Shown here piece after piece: positions 47,271 to 56,196 of a stretch of 64,000 nucleotides of DNA. The notes under the pieces are model-generated. The model ran no database searches. It saw only the letters and a list, made by a program, of their open reading frames with translations, and was not told where the DNA came from. This DNA is from Aquificota bacterium. Its GTDB lineage: Bacteria; Aquificota; Aquificia; Aquificales; Aquificaceae. Numbering within the stretch: position 1 is the first letter of the stretch; the number at the start of each line of letters is the position of its first letter. The stretch lies in assembly GCA_018771605.1 (NCBI GenBank), contig CP076324.1, positions 1,651,700 to 1,715,699 on the forward strand. Direction: 5' to 3'. Both the position numbers and the translations under genes were made by a program.

Positions 47271-48295
47271 CTCTCTACCTGAGATTTAAGGAATACAAGA
47301 CCGCTCATGGCCACCCTTTCACCTTTTCTTATGCTCCCCTCCACCAGCACCTTGTCCCCCACCTCCTTTACCTTCTTTACCTTCCTCACCTCAAAGCCCT
47401 CCTTAGTTTTCACAAAGACCACATAATCCTCTCCAAGCCTTTGGAGGCTCTGGGCAGGTAGCCAAAGGCCCCTTATATTCCCAAGCTGAAGGTAGACATC
47501 CACCATAAGACCGGGCCTCAAAAGCTCTTCCCTGTTTTCCACCAAAAGCCTTATGGGAACCCTCTTTGTGTTTTTATCCACCTCCCCCGATATATAATCC
47601 ACAGTCCCCCAAAGCCTTTTATCCTTCCAAAGCACATAACCTTTTGTCCCCTTTTTTATCCTATCCACATCCCTTGGGTCCGCATAGGCATATACCCAAA
47701 GCCTCTCATAAGACTGGATTTTAAACATCTCCTTGGAAGTATCCACACCAGACCCAACGAAAACACTTTGTTCCACCACATAACCGCTTATGGGAGACCT
47801 AACAAATACCTCATTTTCCCTTACCTCACCAAAGGACCTAAGGGCCATCAAAAGGGCCTCATACTCCCCCTTTGCCTTCTCATACTCTATCTTTGCACCG
47901 TAATATCTGGCATAGGGAATGACCTCTTCTTTGTATAGCATCTCCTCCCTCCTTAGCGTTTCCTCCGCCGTCTTTAGCCTCACCTTTGCCATCCTTATCT
48001 GGGCCTGAAGCTCTGCCACTTGAGGAGAATAAACAGAGGCCAAGGCTTGACCCTTTTTCACAAAATCACCCTGCTTTACAAAAAGCCTTTTGACTATACC
48101 AGAAATTGGAGAATGGACCTGAGCTACAGAGCTTGAATAATTGCTTACCTGTGCGGGAAGTCTTAGTTCCTCCACCACCTCTTCCTCCTTTACCTCCCAA
48201 AGTTTTATGCTTAGCTTTTTCTCCTTTTCTGGGTCCAGCCTTATAACCTGGGAGAAGGAAAGAATAGGTAAAAGCAAAAGAATCCAAAGCCTCAT
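47267..48295 (-). CDS. RND periplasmic adaptor (membrane fusion protein, CzcB/CusB family)
   Basis: A 342-residue exported adaptor. After a signal peptide, a split lipoyl domain (VAQVHSPISGIVKRLFVKQGDFVKKGQALASVYSP and VFVRSPISGYVVEQSVFVGSGVD) flanks an alpha-helical hairpin (LQAQIRMAKVRLKTAEETL), then beta-barrel and membrane-proximal domains. It joins the inner pump to the outer-membrane channel. The N-terminal metal-binding methionines of CusB are not seen. Overlaps both partners by 4 bases. Confidence 0.9.
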   Translation of the reverse strand: MRLWILLLLPILSFSQVIRLDPEKEKKLSIKLWEVKEEEVVEELRLPAQVSNYSSSVAQVHSPISGIVKRLFVKQGDFVKKGQALASVYSPQVAELQAQIRMAKVRLKTAEETLRREEMLYKEEVIPYARYYGAKIEYEKAKGEYEALLMALRSFGEVRENEVFVRSPISGYVVEQSVFVGSGVDTSKEMFKIQSYERLWVYAYADPRDVDRIKKGTKGYVLWKDKRLWGTVDYISGEVDKNTKRVPIRLLVENREELLRPGLMVDVYLQLGNIRGLWLPAQSLQRLGEDYVVFVKTKEGFEVRKVKKVKEVGDKVLVEGSIRKGERVAMSGLVFLKSQVER

Positions 48296-49461
48296 AGCTC
48301 ACCCCCAAGGCTTAAATATTTGGCATACTCCTCGTGTGCCTGCCTTATTAGTTCCAGCCTATACTTTAAAAGCTCCACATACCTTCTCTTTGTCTCTGTA
48401 AGCTCCAAAAGGGTTATGGTCCTTAGCTTGTAGCTCTTTATGGCAAGGCTAAGCTCCTCCTTTGCCTTTGGTATGGTCTGCTTTTCTATCCTTTCTATCT
48501 CTTCCAAAAGCTTTTCATACCTTGACCTGACAAGCTCATAATCCCTTTTTAAGCTTAGCTCCTCCAGACTTTTCCTAAGCTCCATGCTCCTCCTTTCTGC
48601 CAAAAGCTGTAATATCTCTCCCTCCCTTCTGTAGAATAGTGGAAGTGCGGCAGAAATACCAACTCTGAAGCCATACTCTTGGGAAGAGACCTTTTCTCCA
48701 AGCACTGTAAGGCTAAACTGGGGCTTGGAAAGTATTCTTTCCACCTCTATGCCTGCCTCCAAGCCCTTTATGGCATACTGGTACTGCTTTAGCCTTGGTG
48801 AATTTTCAAAGTTTATCTCCTTTATGCTGTGTAGCCTGTCAAAGCTTTCTTCCAAGTCCTCCACCCTTTGGCCTATAAGGTAAGAGAGGTTTTTTAAAGC
48901 GTTCTCATAGTCCCTTTGGGCCATCTCCAACTCAACCCTTGCCAAATCAAGCTCCCTTTCGGACCTAAAGACCTCCAGCTTGGTGGTCTCTCCAAGTTCA
49001 AAAAGCCTTTTTATAAAACTGTGAAGCTCTTGGCTTATCTTATAGTTTTCTTGAGCCACTTTTAATAGTTCTTTCCTGTATAGGGCCATATAGTAGGCCA
49101 GATAAACCTCGCTTATCAAAAGGCTTTTTTCCTGCTCCATCCTCTCAAGGAATGCCTTCTCTTCGTAATCTACCATATTTTTGAAGCTTTTCCCAATGGG
49201 ATAAATACTAAGAGGTTGAGAGTAAGAAAGGCTGTATATAGGATTTGTTTTGACGCTTTCCTTTGCTGTGCCAAAGTTTCCCACCTCCACCTCAAGGCTT
49301 GGGTTTAGGTAGGACCTGTAGGTCATGGCCTTGCCTTTGAACTTGGTCCTTTCTTCCTTTAGTGCCTTTAAGGATGGATAGTATTCCAAAGCCCTATCAA
49401 TGACACCCCTTAGGTCTATGGCGTAGCACACTTGGATAAGCAAAAGTAGGACTATTATCAT
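48292..49461 (-). CDS. Outer-membrane efflux protein (TolC/CzcC family)
   Basis: A 389-residue exported protein with long heptad helices: signal peptide MIIVLLLLIQVCYA, then repeats of the OEP pattern (LRGVIDRALEYYPSLKALKEERTK; SLEVEVGNF; ELDLARVELEMAQRDYENAL). Forms the trimeric outer-membrane channel for the RND pump. Coupled to the MFP gene and to the DUF2231 gene by 4-base overlaps. Confidence 0.88.
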   Translation of the reverse strand: MIIVLLLLIQVCYAIDLRGVIDRALEYYPSLKALKEERTKFKGKAMTYRSYLNPSLEVEVGNFGTAKESVKTNPIYSLSYSQPLSIYPIGKSFKNMVDYEEKAFLERMEQEKSLLISEVYLAYYMALYRKELLKVAQENYKISQELHSFIKRLFELGETTKLEVFRSERELDLARVELEMAQRDYENALKNLSYLIGQRVEDLEESFDRLHSIKEINFENSPRLKQYQYAIKGLEAGIEVERILSKPQFSLTVLGEKVSSQEYGFRVGISAALPLFYRREGEILQLLAERRSMELRKSLEELSLKRDYELVRSRYEKLLEEIERIEKQTIPKAKEELSLAIKSYKLRTITLLELTETKRRYVELLKYRLELIRQAHEEYAKYLSLGGEL

Positions 49462-49862
49462 GGCTGAGTTTTAACAAGGTGTTCATACACCACAACTCCA
49501 CCCATCCATCCCTGCAAAAATAAAAGCAATACACCAATCAAAAGCATGATTGTAAAAAGGTTCCTCTTCTTATAAAACCTGACAAGGCCAAGGGCCAAAA
49601 AGTACAAAGCCAAAAATAGGCCTAAGGCCTCATGGTAATTGAATATGGTGATGTTTTCCAAAAGCTTTTCAACAGGCTCGTGGGCTATTGTACCCGATAT
49701 GCTTCCACCCACCACCGCCAAGACAGATAAATAGGTCAAAAGAGCATGCAAGCCATCAAGCTCCTTTTTTATAATCCTATAATAAATATCCACCACAAGT
49801 AAAAACACTGGAAAAGCTATAGCAAAATGCACCACTGGTGGATGTGTCTTTATAAGCTCCAT
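49458..49862 (-). CDS. DUF2231 four-helix membrane protein
   Basis: A 134-residue protein with four hydrophobic helices. The start HPPVVHFAIAFPVFLLVVDIYYR and the segment GSISGTIAHEPVEKLLE match DUF2231 proteins, which can bind b-type heme through conserved His residues (His8, His13 and His48 look suitable). Role in the metal operon is not known. Confidence 0.75.
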   Translation of the reverse strand: MELIKTHPPVVHFAIAFPVFLLVVDIYYRIIKKELDGLHALLTYLSVLAVVGGSISGTIAHEPVEKLLENITIFNYHEALGLFLALYFLALGLVRFYKKRNLFTIMLLIGVLLLFLQGWMGGVVVYEHLVKTQP

Positions 49863-49885
49863 GTTTTAATTTTACCTTACCAAGC

Positions 49886-51127
49886 TTAACACAGGCTTAA
49901 CCGCAAAGAAGCCTCCACTCTATAACCTTCTTCTACCCTCTCTTGTCCTATTTTTAAATCACAGCCCATCATCTTACATAGGTTATAAGCCACATAAAGG
50001 CCTATGCCCGTATGCCTTCCCTCAAAGGGCTTAAAAAGCACCCTATCTTCTACAGACTTTTCCGAAAGGTTGCTCACCTTTACATAAACATATTCTCCAT
50101 CCTTTTCCACCCTTATATCCACCTTGCCCTCTTCAATGCCATGCCTTATGGCGTTATCCACAAGCACGCCAAGCACCTCCAAAAGCACATCCCTATCACA
50201 ATAAGCACAAAGAGGTTCTTCCAAAAGGCTTAGCCTTATCCTTTTGCCCTCTGGGTCATACAGCCTTACTATGCCTTTTAAAACCTCCTCCAGATTGCAC
50301 CTTTCCTTCTTTATAAGGTCCTGCTGGCTTTCCATTTTGGCCATCCTGAGGAAGGTACTTAGGCTTCTTTCCAGCCTCCACAATTCTTCATGGATAGTCT
50401 TTAGCCTATCATCTTTATGGGACCTCATGAGGTCTTCCAAAAGAAGAAGGGCAGTAGAAAGGGGCGTTTTTACAGAGTGGCTAAGGGCCAAAAGTATGTT
50501 CCTATGCCTTTCTGCGCTCTCCCTTATTTTCTTTATCCCCTCATGCACCTTTTCCATAAAGGGCCTTAGCTCTTCATAGACTTCTTCATCAAACCTCTCT
50601 TCAAAAAGGCTATCACTTGCCCTCTTTATAGAATTTAGCAAAGACCTTACGGTAAAAAGGTATATGCCAGCCAAGATGAAAAGGAATAAAAGCCATGATA
50701 GGAACAAAAAGACCTTTAACCTTTCTAAAAACTCCTTTTCTGATGTGAAGTTTACCGCATACTGCACGTAAAAACCATCTTTTCTTTTGTAGGTTAGCAT
50801 TCTGTAAAATCTGTCTCCCACCTTTATAAGTCGTAGGTCTGGCGTTGTCCAGTCTTTACTAAAGGGTAAAGAGATGTCTTCCGAAGCCTCCAAAAGGCTT
50901 CCATCGGGCGTCCTTATGGCATAAAGCTCATAGCCTGGGTGAGGTTCAAAATCCTTTCCAAAAAAGTAAGATTGTTCAAAGATCCTTGCATCGTCCGTTA
51001 TGTGTCTGTCCACCGATGCAAGAAGGGCCTTTTCCACCACCATATAAAGCACAAGGCTATAGAAGGTAAAGAGAAGAAGGAAAATTGCAAAAAACAAATT
51101 TAGATGAAGCTTTATAAACCTTTTCAT
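49886..51127 (-). CDS. Sensor histidine kinase of the metal-efflux operon
   Basis: A 413-residue membrane kinase. TM1 (about 10-32), a periplasmic sensor of about 110 residues, TM2 (about 145-165), a HAMP-like linker, then DHp with H-box LSHSVKTPLS and the ATPase with N-box DNAIRHG and G-box TGIGLYVAYNL. OmpR/CusS-like. Its start overlaps the response regulator stop by 4 bases. The periplasmic part has no obvious Cys/His metal cluster. Confidence 0.92.
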   Translation of the reverse strand: MKRFIKLHLNLFFAIFLLLFTFYSLVLYMVVEKALLASVDRHITDDARIFEQSYFFGKDFEPHPGYELYAIRTPDGSLLEASEDISLPFSKDWTTPDLRLIKVGDRFYRMLTYKRKDGFYVQYAVNFTSEKEFLERLKVFLFLSWLLFLFILAGIYLFTVRSLLNSIKRASDSLFEERFDEEVYEELRPFMEKVHEGIKKIRESAERHRNILLALSHSVKTPLSTALLLLEDLMRSHKDDRLKTIHEELWRLERSLSTFLRMAKMESQQDLIKKERCNLEEVLKGIVRLYDPEGKRIRLSLLEEPLCAYCDRDVLLEVLGVLVDNAIRHGIEEGKVDIRVEKDGEYVYVKVSNLSEKSVEDRVLFKPFEGRHTGIGLYVAYNLCKMMGCDLKIGQERVEEGYRVEASLRLSLC

Positions 51128-51774
51128 TCCACCATGTACCCCAAACCTTTCACAGATTTTATAATATCCCTTGACCCAAGCTTTTTCCTTATCCTTGAGA
51201 TAAGCACCTCCAAGCTGTTGCTATCGGAGTGGTAGTAAAAGACCTTTTCCCTTAACTCTTCTTTGCTTACATACCTTCCTCTGTTTAGGCATAGGTATTC
51301 AAGGATGGCATACTCTCCATATGTAAGCTTTATCTCCTCCCCTTTCACAAAGACATTTTTTCTTCCCATATCCAGCCTCAATTCCCCTATCTGTATCACA
51401 TCGGAAGATCCTCCATACCTCCTCCTTATCAAGGCCCTCACCCTTGCCAAAAGCTCTTCAAGGTGAAAAGGCTTGGTAAGGTAGTCATCCGCACCCAAAG
51501 TGAAAAGCTTAACCTTTTGAGATATATCTCCCATAACAGTGAGCATAAGGACAGGTGTATTGATCCCCTCTTCCCTTAGCCTTTTTACTATCTTATCCCC
51601 CTCCAAAGTGGGAAGAAGAAGGTCCAGAATGATAAGGTCAAAGCCTCCACTTAGGGCCAGATCAAGTCCTCTTTTACCATCCGAGGCCAAGTTGACCTTG
51701 TAGCCCTCCCTCTCAAGGACGCTTTTCAAGGACCTTGCCAAAGAAAGGTCATCCTCTACGAGGAGTATCCTCAA
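51124..51774 (-). CDS. OmpR-family response regulator
   Basis: A 216-residue regulator. Receiver domain has acidic residues VEDD, phospho-Asp in LIILDLLLPT (about 51), conserved Thr in MLTVMGD and Lys in LTKPF. The winged-helix C-terminus has LRLDMGRKNVFVKGEEIKLTYGEYAILEYL. Probably binds the direct repeats at 52099-52115 and controls this operon; inferred from position. Confidence 0.93.
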   Translation of the reverse strand: MRILLVEDDLSLARSLKSVLEREGYKVNLASDGKRGLDLALSGGFDLIILDLLLPTLEGDKIVKRLREEGINTPVLMLTVMGDISQKVKLFTLGADDYLTKPFHLEELLARVRALIRRRYGGSSDVIQIGELRLDMGRKNVFVKGEEIKLTYGEYAILEYLCLNRGRYVSKEELREKVFYYHSDSNSLEVLISRIRKKLGSRDIIKSVKGLGYMVE

Positions 51775-52061
51775 GGTCTTGGCGCTGCCTCCATTAGCAT
51801 CTTTTTGCGTATTTCATAGTCTTCCCTTCTTTTCTGTTCCTTTACATCCATCATACAAAGCTTCATATCCCTATAGCTTTTTGCCTTCTCCACACACTCT
51901 CTTTCCTTGGGAAGATACTTTTCCTTTAGCTTTATCTTCTCCAGCATATACACTTTACACTTTTCCCAGTTTTGTTCACACCACTCCTTGTGCATCTTTC
52001 CATCCATGGGATGGGCAAGGCTTACGCTTGTAAGGGCTATCAAAAGTAGAAGTTTCTTCAT
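51771..52061 (-). CDS. Small exported helical protein leading the metal operon
   Basis: A 96-residue protein with a signal peptide (MKKLLLLIALTSVSLAHP). The mature part is helical and rich in Lys/Glu/Met with four cysteines, in a C-x6-C then C-x13-C pattern (CEQNWEKC; CVEKAKSYRDMKLC). I do not recognise a family. It could bind metal or form two disulfides in the periplasm. Overlaps the response regulator by 4 bases and carries the operon promoter upstream. Confidence 0.75.
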   Translation of the reverse strand: MKKLLLLIALTSVSLAHPMDGKMHKEWCEQNWEKCKVYMLEKIKLKEKYLPKERECVEKAKSYRDMKLCMMDVKEQKRREDYEIRKKMLMEAAPRP

Positions 52062-52079
52062 GGCTTTACCTCCTTAAGT

Positions 52080-52115
52080 TTAATCTAAAGCCTTTTCCTT
52101 AACCAAAGATTAACC
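52080..52115 (-). promoter_or_regulatory. Metal-operon promoter with OmpR-type direct repeat
   Basis: TTAACC (52099-52104) and TTAACC (52110-52115) repeat with 11-base periodicity, as expected for a PhoB/CusR-type regulator dimer. The candidate minus-strand -10 TAGATT (52087-52082) places its -35 within these repeats. A GGAGG site precedes the first gene. Confidence 0.5.
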
Positions 52116-52189
52116 ATTAAAGGCTGAGCCATATCAGTAAAGGCGTGGCCATGAAGGATTAAAATTTTCAAATCAAAGAGGAGGCAGAC

Positions 52190-54370
52190 ATGTGGAGAGT
52201 TGTATATACGGGCCAGAGGCCCCACTATGAGAACATAGCCCTTGATAGGATCATGATAGACCTTATGGTAGAGAATAAAATCCCACCAACCATAAGGTTT
52301 TTACAGTTTAAGCCAGAATGTGTTCTTGTAGGTTTTCACCAGGCGGTGGAACAAGAGGTAAGGCTTGAATATACTCAAAGAGAAGGCATAGAGGTGGGAA
52401 GGCGTATAACGGGCGGTGGTGCCATATACTTTGATGAAACCCATATAGGCTGGGAGGTGATAGCCACAAAGGACCATCTTGGGGACCTAAACTACGAAGA
52501 ACTTACAAGGAAGATATGCACTGGCGTGGCAAAGGGGCTTCAAAAGCTTGGAATAAAGGCAGAGTTCAGACCAAGGAATGACATAGAGGTGGAGGGAAGG
52601 AAGATCTCTGGCACAGGCGGAGTCTTTGAAGGCAAGGCCTTCTTATACCAAGGCACTGTGCTTATGGATTTTAACGTAGAGAGGATGTTAAAGTCTTTGC
52701 AGATACCAGTAGAAAAGCTAACCTCTAAGGGGATAAAATCTGCGGAAGACAGAGTAGAGTGGGTAAAGAGGGCCTTGGGATATATGCCGGAAAAGGAAAA
52801 GGTCTTTGAGGCCATACTCCAAGGCTTAAAGGAAGAGCTAAACATTGACTTCCAGTGGGGAGAGCTAACCGATGAGGAGCTAAGGCTCCTTGAAGAAAAG
52901 AAGGACTACTTCAGGAGCGAGGAATGGATATACCATGTAAAGAAGGCGCCCACCGACAGCGAGATGCTCTTTGGTATATACAGATGCCCAGGTGGAACCT
53001 TTAGGGTCTCCGCCAAAGTGGATCTTCAAAGCAAAGTCTTACAACAGATTATCATAAACGGAGATTTCTTTGTAAAACCCCAAAGGCTCATATACGACCT
53101 TGAGGCCTACCTAAAGCATACACCCATAAGGGATGTGGAAAATAGGATAAGGGACTTTTTCTCCCAAAGGGAATGGGAAGGGCTAAACCTAAGGGTAGAG
53201 GACTTTGTGGAGGCGGTTTTATTTCCCCTTAGAAAGGTGGAAGGCATAGACCTTGGCATAGAAAAAAAAAGATTGAATAACATCATAGCCTCCATAGGAG
53301 GAGGCCTAATAGAGAACCTTCAAAAGGCAAAGGTAATGCTCCTTCCTTATTGCGCCAAGCCAAGATGGTGTGATTATAGACACCTTGACGATTGTGGTGA
53401 ATGCGGTGGTTGCACTGTGGGCGATGCCTACAGGCTTGCCTACCAAAAGGGCATGATACCCATAACTATAACTTCTTTTGAACTTCTTAGGGATACTCTC
53501 CTCTGGTGCGCTCAGAACGGCTACACTTACGTAGGCCATTGTTGTTATGAGTTTTATGAAAAGAGGTATGAGATATTCAAAAGGGCTTCTGAAGAAGGTG
53601 CCAATGGTGTTCTTTTTGACATAGTGGGAACCACATGCTACAGCCTTGGAGTGGAAGAAGAAGAAAAGGCCTATCATGGAGAGTTTACGGTGGAGCTGGA
53701 CCTTATAAAGGAAGACCTATACAAAAGCTTATCTGTTAAGGAGGATGAAGGGATAGAAATAGAAAAGCAAAGAGTAAGCTTTGATTTTTCTCCATACCTT
53801 GCGGACTTCAAACCCACCTACTACAAAAAGCCCAAGGCTGTACCCACGCCAGAAGAGGACAGAACGAGAACTTCCATGCAGAAGGAAGTCTTCCTTGGCG
53901 AGGCCACCCTTGAGGACAGAGTTGTAGGCTATAAGGAGGCCTTGGAGATCCTTGCCAAGTGGATAAAGGAGTCAGAAAGGCCCACCATAGTGCTTGGCCC
54001 CCTTGTCTTCTGGGATTTTGGAGAAAAAGAGCTTCAAGAAAAGGCAAAGGCTGTAAGAGACCTTATAGAAAAGGTGGGAAGGTTCAACGTTAAAGTCCTT
54101 CCAGATTATAGGCCAAAGCTGAAAAAGTATGACCCTTCTGTGGAGATGGACCCACCAAACCCTCATCATGCCATCTTACATGGCAAGCATGACCTCACCA
54201 TCCTTGTGGGAGTCCATTGCTACAGAACAGACTTTGTTATAAGACTTTTGAAAAAACACACGGATACAAAGATAGCAACTTTGTGTGGCCTATACGGCCA
54301 TCCTACAGCCCATCTTTCCACTGCCTTTACAGATGCGCAAAAGATTGAAGGCCTGATAAAGCTACTTTAG
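52190..54370 (+). CDS. Lipoate-protein ligase fused to a DUF116 domain and a CODH-epsilon-like domain
   Basis: A 726-residue three-part protein. Residues about 1-310 are a full lipoate ligase (VGRRITGGGAIYFDETH at 69-85, RPRNDIEVEGRKISGTGG at 127-144, C-terminal accessory domain near 255-310). Residues about 385-500 form a DUF116 domain with many cysteines (C388, C394, C402, C405, C408, C440, C451, C452, C483), suited to iron-sulfur binding. Residues about 598-726 resemble the Rossmann-like CODH/ACS epsilon (CdhB) domain (TIVLGPLVFWDF; LTILVGVHCYRTDF). It may load lipoate or octanoate onto GcvH or an sHdr-type lipoate-binding protein. ATG has an AGAGGAGG site. Confidence 0.8.
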   Translation: MWRVVYTGQRPHYENIALDRIMIDLMVENKIPPTIRFLQFKPECVLVGFHQAVEQEVRLEYTQREGIEVGRRITGGGAIYFDETHIGWEVIATKDHLGDLNYEELTRKICTGVAKGLQKLGIKAEFRPRNDIEVEGRKISGTGGVFEGKAFLYQGTVLMDFNVERMLKSLQIPVEKLTSKGIKSAEDRVEWVKRALGYMPEKEKVFEAILQGLKEELNIDFQWGELTDEELRLLEEKKDYFRSEEWIYHVKKAPTDSEMLFGIYRCPGGTFRVSAKVDLQSKVLQQIIINGDFFVKPQRLIYDLEAYLKHTPIRDVENRIRDFFSQREWEGLNLRVEDFVEAVLFPLRKVEGIDLGIEKKRLNNIIASIGGGLIENLQKAKVMLLPYCAKPRWCDYRHLDDCGECGGCTVGDAYRLAYQKGMIPITITSFELLRDTLLWCAQNGYTYVGHCCYEFYEKRYEIFKRASEEGANGVLFDIVGTTCYSLGVEEEEKAYHGEFTVELDLIKEDLYKSLSVKEDEGIEIEKQRVSFDFSPYLADFKPTYYKKPKAVPTPEEDRTRTSMQKEVFLGEATLEDRVVGYKEALEILAKWIKESERPTIVLGPLVFWDFGEKELQEKAKAVRDLIEKVGRFNVKVLPDYRPKLKKYDPSVEMDPPNPHHAILHGKHDLTILVGVHCYRTDFVIRLLKKHTDTKIATLCGLYGHPTAHLSTAFTDAQKIEGLIKLL

Positions 54371-54381
54371 AGTTTTTTCCA

Positions 54382-54410
54382 AAGGCTTGATATAAAGGCC
54401 TATAAGCCTT
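54382..54410 (+). terminator. Possible terminator after the lipoate-ligase fusion
   Basis: AAGGCTT (54382-54388) and AAGCCTT (54404-54410) make a 7-pair stem around a 15-base loop. No T-run follows, so it is weak. Confidence 0.3.
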
Positions 54411-54434
54411 GCAACTTTGCAAAAACACAAGGCA

Positions 54435-54440
54435 TATACT
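54435..54440 (+). promoter_or_regulatory. -10 box of the DegT-type aminotransferase gene
   Basis: TATACT at 54435-54440, 9 bases before the ATG; no Shine-Dalgarno, so a leaderless start is likely. Confidence 0.5.
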
Positions 54441-54449
54441 AAATAACTT

Positions 54450-55508
54450 ATGATAAGAATTATTGAGCCAAGGTTTTCGGAAGAGGAGAAGGAAGTACTC
54501 TTAGAAATCTTAGACAGCGGGCACATAACAAGAGGCAAGTGGACAGCCCTATTTCAGGAAGAGTTTGCCAGATACATCGGCGTAAAGCATGTCTTTACTG
54601 TGTGTTCTGGAACTGTGGCCCTCTTTATAGCCCTAAAGGCTTTAAACGTGGAAGGTAAGTATGTGGTTGTGCCTGCCATGAGCTTTATGGCCACCATAGA
54701 TGCGGTTTATTTGGCGGGAGGTATTCCTGTGGTGGTGGACGTGGATGAGTACTACACCATGGACCCAAACCAGCTGGAAGAGGCTGTAAAAAAATACAAC
54801 CCTAAGGTGGTTATCCCCGTACACCTTTATGGACAGACGGCGGATATGGATTCAATCATGTGGCTTTCAGAAAGGTATGGCTTTTATGTGCTTGAGGATT
54901 CTGCTCAGGCCCATGGTGCCATGTGGAAGGATAAAAGGGCAGGGTCTTTGGGTCATCTTTCGGCCTTTAGCTTTTACGCCTCTAAAAACATTCCCATGGG
55001 AGAAGGTGGTGCCATAGCCACCAACGACGACAAACTTGCCCAAGAGATAAAAAAGTGGATAGACTTTGGAGACCATCCTGCCTTTAATGTGAGAATTACC
55101 GAATTTCAGGCGGGAATTGGCTATGTGCAACTAAAAAAAGTGGAAGAAAACAACAGAAGAAGAAGGGAGATAGCATTAAAGTATAAGAAATACTTGAATG
55201 GAAGCTTTGTGCATCCAGAGGAGAGGGAAAAAGCCTACCATGTTTACCACCTTTATACTCTTAGACATCCAGAGAGGGATAAGATAGTAGAAAGCTTAAA
55301 AGAAAAAGGAATAGATGCAAGGGTTTATTATCCTTACCTACTTCATGAGCTAAGGGGGGCAGAGCATTTGCCTACTCCAAAGGCAGAAAGCTTTAAAAAG
55401 GAAGTCTTTTCCATACCAGTCCATCCATACCTTATGGAAGAAGAGGTGAATTTTATCATTGATTCTCTTCTATCTTTGGCACAGTTAGTTCCGAACCCTT
55501 TATATTGA
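54450..55508 (+). CDS. DegT/DnrJ/EryC1/StrS-family aminotransferase
   Basis: A 352-residue PLP enzyme of the sugar-aminotransferase group. The Lys-bearing motif is SAFSFYASKNIPMGEGGAI near 172-190, and LEDSAQAHGA contains the cofactor-contacting Asp. Such enzymes transaminate nucleotide keto-sugars for LPS, S-layer glycans or flagellin glycosylation. Its 3' end overlaps the convergent motB gene by 53 bases. Proximity to motAB may hint at flagellin glycosylation, but no other glycan genes are nearby. Confidence 0.88.
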   Translation: MIRIIEPRFSEEEKEVLLEILDSGHITRGKWTALFQEEFARYIGVKHVFTVCSGTVALFIALKALNVEGKYVVVPAMSFMATIDAVYLAGGIPVVVDVDEYYTMDPNQLEEAVKKYNPKVVIPVHLYGQTADMDSIMWLSERYGFYVLEDSAQAHGAMWKDKRAGSLGHLSAFSFYASKNIPMGEGGAIATNDDKLAQEIKKWIDFGDHPAFNVRITEFQAGIGYVQLKKVEENNRRRREIALKYKKYLNGSFVHPEEREKAYHVYHLYTLRHPERDKIVESLKEKGIDARVYYPYLLHELRGAEHLPTPKAESFKKEVFSIPVHPYLMEEEVNFIIDSLLSLAQLVPNPLY

Positions 55509-56196
55509 GTATGACTATCTCCACTCTTCTGTTTTGAGCCCTGCCCTCTGGGGTAGCGTTGGATGCCAAAGGCCTTGTATCCGCATAGCCAGAAGCCTTT
55601 AACCTTTCTGGGTTTATACCCTTTGATATAAAGTATCTTACTATTGAGCTTGCCCTTGCACCAGAAAGCTCCCAGTTGGAGGGGAACCTCTCGGTGGATA
55701 TGGGTATATTGTCTGTATGACCTTCCACCTCTACCGGGTTTGGAAGGTCCTTGATTATCTCATATATCTTATCCAGTATGGGTCTCATCTCCGGTTTTAT
55801 GTCTGCACTTCCTGGGTCAAAAAGGAGTTTTTCTTGGAGTATGAGCCTAATGCCTATGGCTTCGTAGGCTATTTTAAATTCTCCCTCCAAACCAAGCTTT
55901 TTAAGCATCTCTTGAAGCTCTTGGAGTTGCCTTTGTATTTTTCTACCTTTTTCCGTAGGTTCAGCCCTTTTTAGTACAGGTGCTGGTAGTATCTGCTTGG
56001 GAAGGGTCTCTTGAAAAGGCACCAACCTCATACCAAAGGCCTTTGCAAAGGCTTGAGCGTATTCCATAGCTGCTTGTTTACCTGCCTGGGCCATGGCAAA
56101 AAGTGCTATAAAAAGACAAAGAAGCAAGGTAAGGAAGTCTGCATATGGTATGGCCCATTTTTCAGAAACTTCTTCTGGGCACTTTTTCTTCTTCAT
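55456..56196 (-). CDS. motB: Flagellar motor stator protein MotB
   Basis: A 246-residue protein with one N-terminal membrane helix bearing the proton-path Asp (YADFLTLLLCLFIALFAMA) and a C-terminal OmpA-like peptidoglycan domain (VEGHTDNIPIST ... NWELSGARASSIV ... NRRVEIVIL). Canonical size. It immediately follows motA with a 1-base overlap. Its 3' end overlaps the convergent aminotransferase. Confidence 0.95.
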   Translation of the reverse strand: MKKKKCPEEVSEKWAIPYADFLTLLLCLFIALFAMAQAGKQAAMEYAQAFAKAFGMRLVPFQETLPKQILPAPVLKRAEPTEKGRKIQRQLQELQEMLKKLGLEGEFKIAYEAIGIRLILQEKLLFDPGSADIKPEMRPILDKIYEIIKDLPNPVEVEGHTDNIPISTERFPSNWELSGARASSIVRYFISKGINPERLKASGYADTRPLASNATPEGRAQNRRVEIVILNIKGSELTVPKIEENQ

